NCBI GenBank assembly: GCA_022843265.1
Contig: JALHNZ010000001.1
Location: 1 to 64,000 of the forward strand
Length of the DNA stretch: 64,000 bases
Reading direction: 5' to 3'
Source of the DNA: Gemmatimonadaceae bacterium
GTDB taxonomy: Bacteria > Gemmatimonadota > Gemmatimonadetes > Gemmatimonadales > Gemmatimonadaceae
Made by a program: the position numbers and the translations under genes. Shown here in pieces: positions 63,366-64,000 of the stretch. The notes below the pieces were generated by a model. That model saw only the letters and a program-made list of their open reading frames with translations. It did no database searches and was not told the origin of the DNA. How positions within the stretch are numbered: the stretch's first letter is position 1; each line of letters begins with the position of its first letter.

Positions 63366-64000
63366 CTGCCCGACGCGCCCACTTCAAAAGAGCCGCCCCG
63401 AAGCGCCGCAGAAACCGCTGCGGACATCTGCGCCAGTGGCACCGGCTTCTGCAACACCGCCGCCGCCCCGATCTCGGCCAATCGCTCCGGCGTGAGCCGA
63501 TAGCTGTAGCCCGTGACAATTACCACCGGCAAGTTGGCACGCACCTTGTGCACTGCCTCGGTCAGCACGTCGCCCGACATGCCTGGCATCGTCTGATCGG
63601 TGAGCAACAGATCGGTCGCCTGCGGCGCGGCCGAAAACGATTCCAGCGCCTCGCGAGGATCGCTGAACACCTGCACAACGCAGCCCAGTCGTTTGAGCAG
63701 CCGCTCGACCACGCGCGCCACCGCAGGCTCGTCGTCCACCAGCATGACGCGAGCACCCGTGAGAATGTTCGCCGCATCACCACTTGTGAGCGCGCCCGGA
63801 GACGAACCAGCAGTGGCAGCAGTAGGCACGTTCGAAGCGTTCATGGTGACCGCCGGCATTCCGATTGGAGTGTTTCGCATCTCAGGGGGAGTGATGGCCT
63901 GCACGCTCTGCGCGATGAGCGGAAGGTCCACTTCGAACGTCGTACCGATACCAACCGCACTGTCCACGCGCACACGCCCGCCATGCGACGCCACAATGCC
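63362..64000 (-). CDS. Hybrid histidine kinase, C-terminal part
   Basis: Runs off the right edge, so the sensor, HisKA and most of the ATPase domain are not visible. The first residues seen, 'GIVASHGGRVRVDSAVGIGTTFEVDLP', are the end of a HATPase_c domain (G2 box 'GIGTTF'). After a 50-residue low-complexity linker comes a receiver domain ('VMLVDDEPAVARVVERLLKRLGC', phospho-acceptor Asp in 'LLLTDQTMPGMSG', 'VVIVTGY', and Lys in 'LQKPVPLAQM'). The receiver at the C-terminus suggests a phosphorelay to a partner outside the window. Stop codon 70 bases from the tRNA. Confidence 0.9.
   Translation of the reverse strand, partial: GIVASHGGRVRVDSAVGIGTTFEVDLPLIAQSVQAITPPEMRNTPIGMPAVTMNASNVPTAATAGSSPGALTSGDAANILTGARVMLVDDEPAVARVVERLLKRLGCVVQVFSDPREALESFSAAPQATDLLLTDQTMPGMSGDVLTEAVHKVRANLPVVIVTGYSYRLTPERLAEIGAAAVLQKPVPLAQMSAAVSAALRGGSFEVGASGS

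Overview
The window is a GC-rich bacterial chromosome segment, most likely from a member of the Gemmatimonadota. This is an inference from gene content: two DUF5916 outer-membrane-type proteins, a PEP-CTERM protein, carboxypeptidase-regulatory/TonB receptors, Ig-like lipoproteins and a reduced cbb3 oxidase locus. Genes are dense, often joined by ATGA/GTGA overlaps, and several convergent pairs overlap at their 3' ends.

Region 1 (1-30 kb) is housekeeping and envelope. It holds the tail of a DUF502 protein, a diheme cytochrome c, and an intergenic repeat cluster. A minus-strand run follows: deoC, an unusual one-and-a-half aldehyde dehydrogenase, and an M3 oligopeptidase. Next come an Ig-like lipoprotein, an SDR-aarF pair, a PEP-CTERM protein overlapping aarF tail to tail, and the tamA/tamB pair. 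The region ends with a DUF5916 protein, a threonine dehydratase-like enzyme, an M20 peptidase, gluQ with an M14 carboxypeptidase, and a TonB receptor with a strong terminator.

Region 2 (30-50 kb) has two 16S rRNA modification genes facing each other (rsuA-type and rsmC-type), a TlpA thioredoxin, a second DUF5916 protein, a SET-domain methyltransferase with a post-SET cysteine cluster, a barrel protein, a dienelactone hydrolase lipoprotein and a CNNM/CBS transporter. A compact ccoS-N-O-P operon follows (single-heme CcoP, no CcoQ seen), flanked by small proteins with a flexible-stress-protein-like look. Then come a rhodanese/lipoprotein pair and a complete arsR-arsD-arsA-acr3 operon, whose promoter, operator and start codon coincide so that arsR mRNA is predicted to be leaderless.

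Region 3 (49.99-63.26 kb) is accessory DNA in the 3' part of a tRNA-Pro(GGG) gene. A 43-bp piece of the tRNA occurs three times (49987, 54257, 63218), dividing the region into two tandem elements: A (about 4.3 kb, no integrase) and B (about 9.0 kb, with only the C-terminal third of a tyrosine integrase). Both elements start with an almost identical 268-bp end containing three ATCGTCCCCC repeats. All three tRNA 3' flanks (native, A and B) carry a hairpin terminator about 30 nt from the tRNA end, so each element seems to supply a replacement terminator. Cargo includes HTH regulators, an AlpA-type excisionase/regulator, a Zn-finger protein, an unknown helical/membrane protein, a secreted gluzincin lipoprotein and several unknown membrane proteins. 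Beyond the tRNA, the window ends in the receiver domain of a hybrid histidine kinase.
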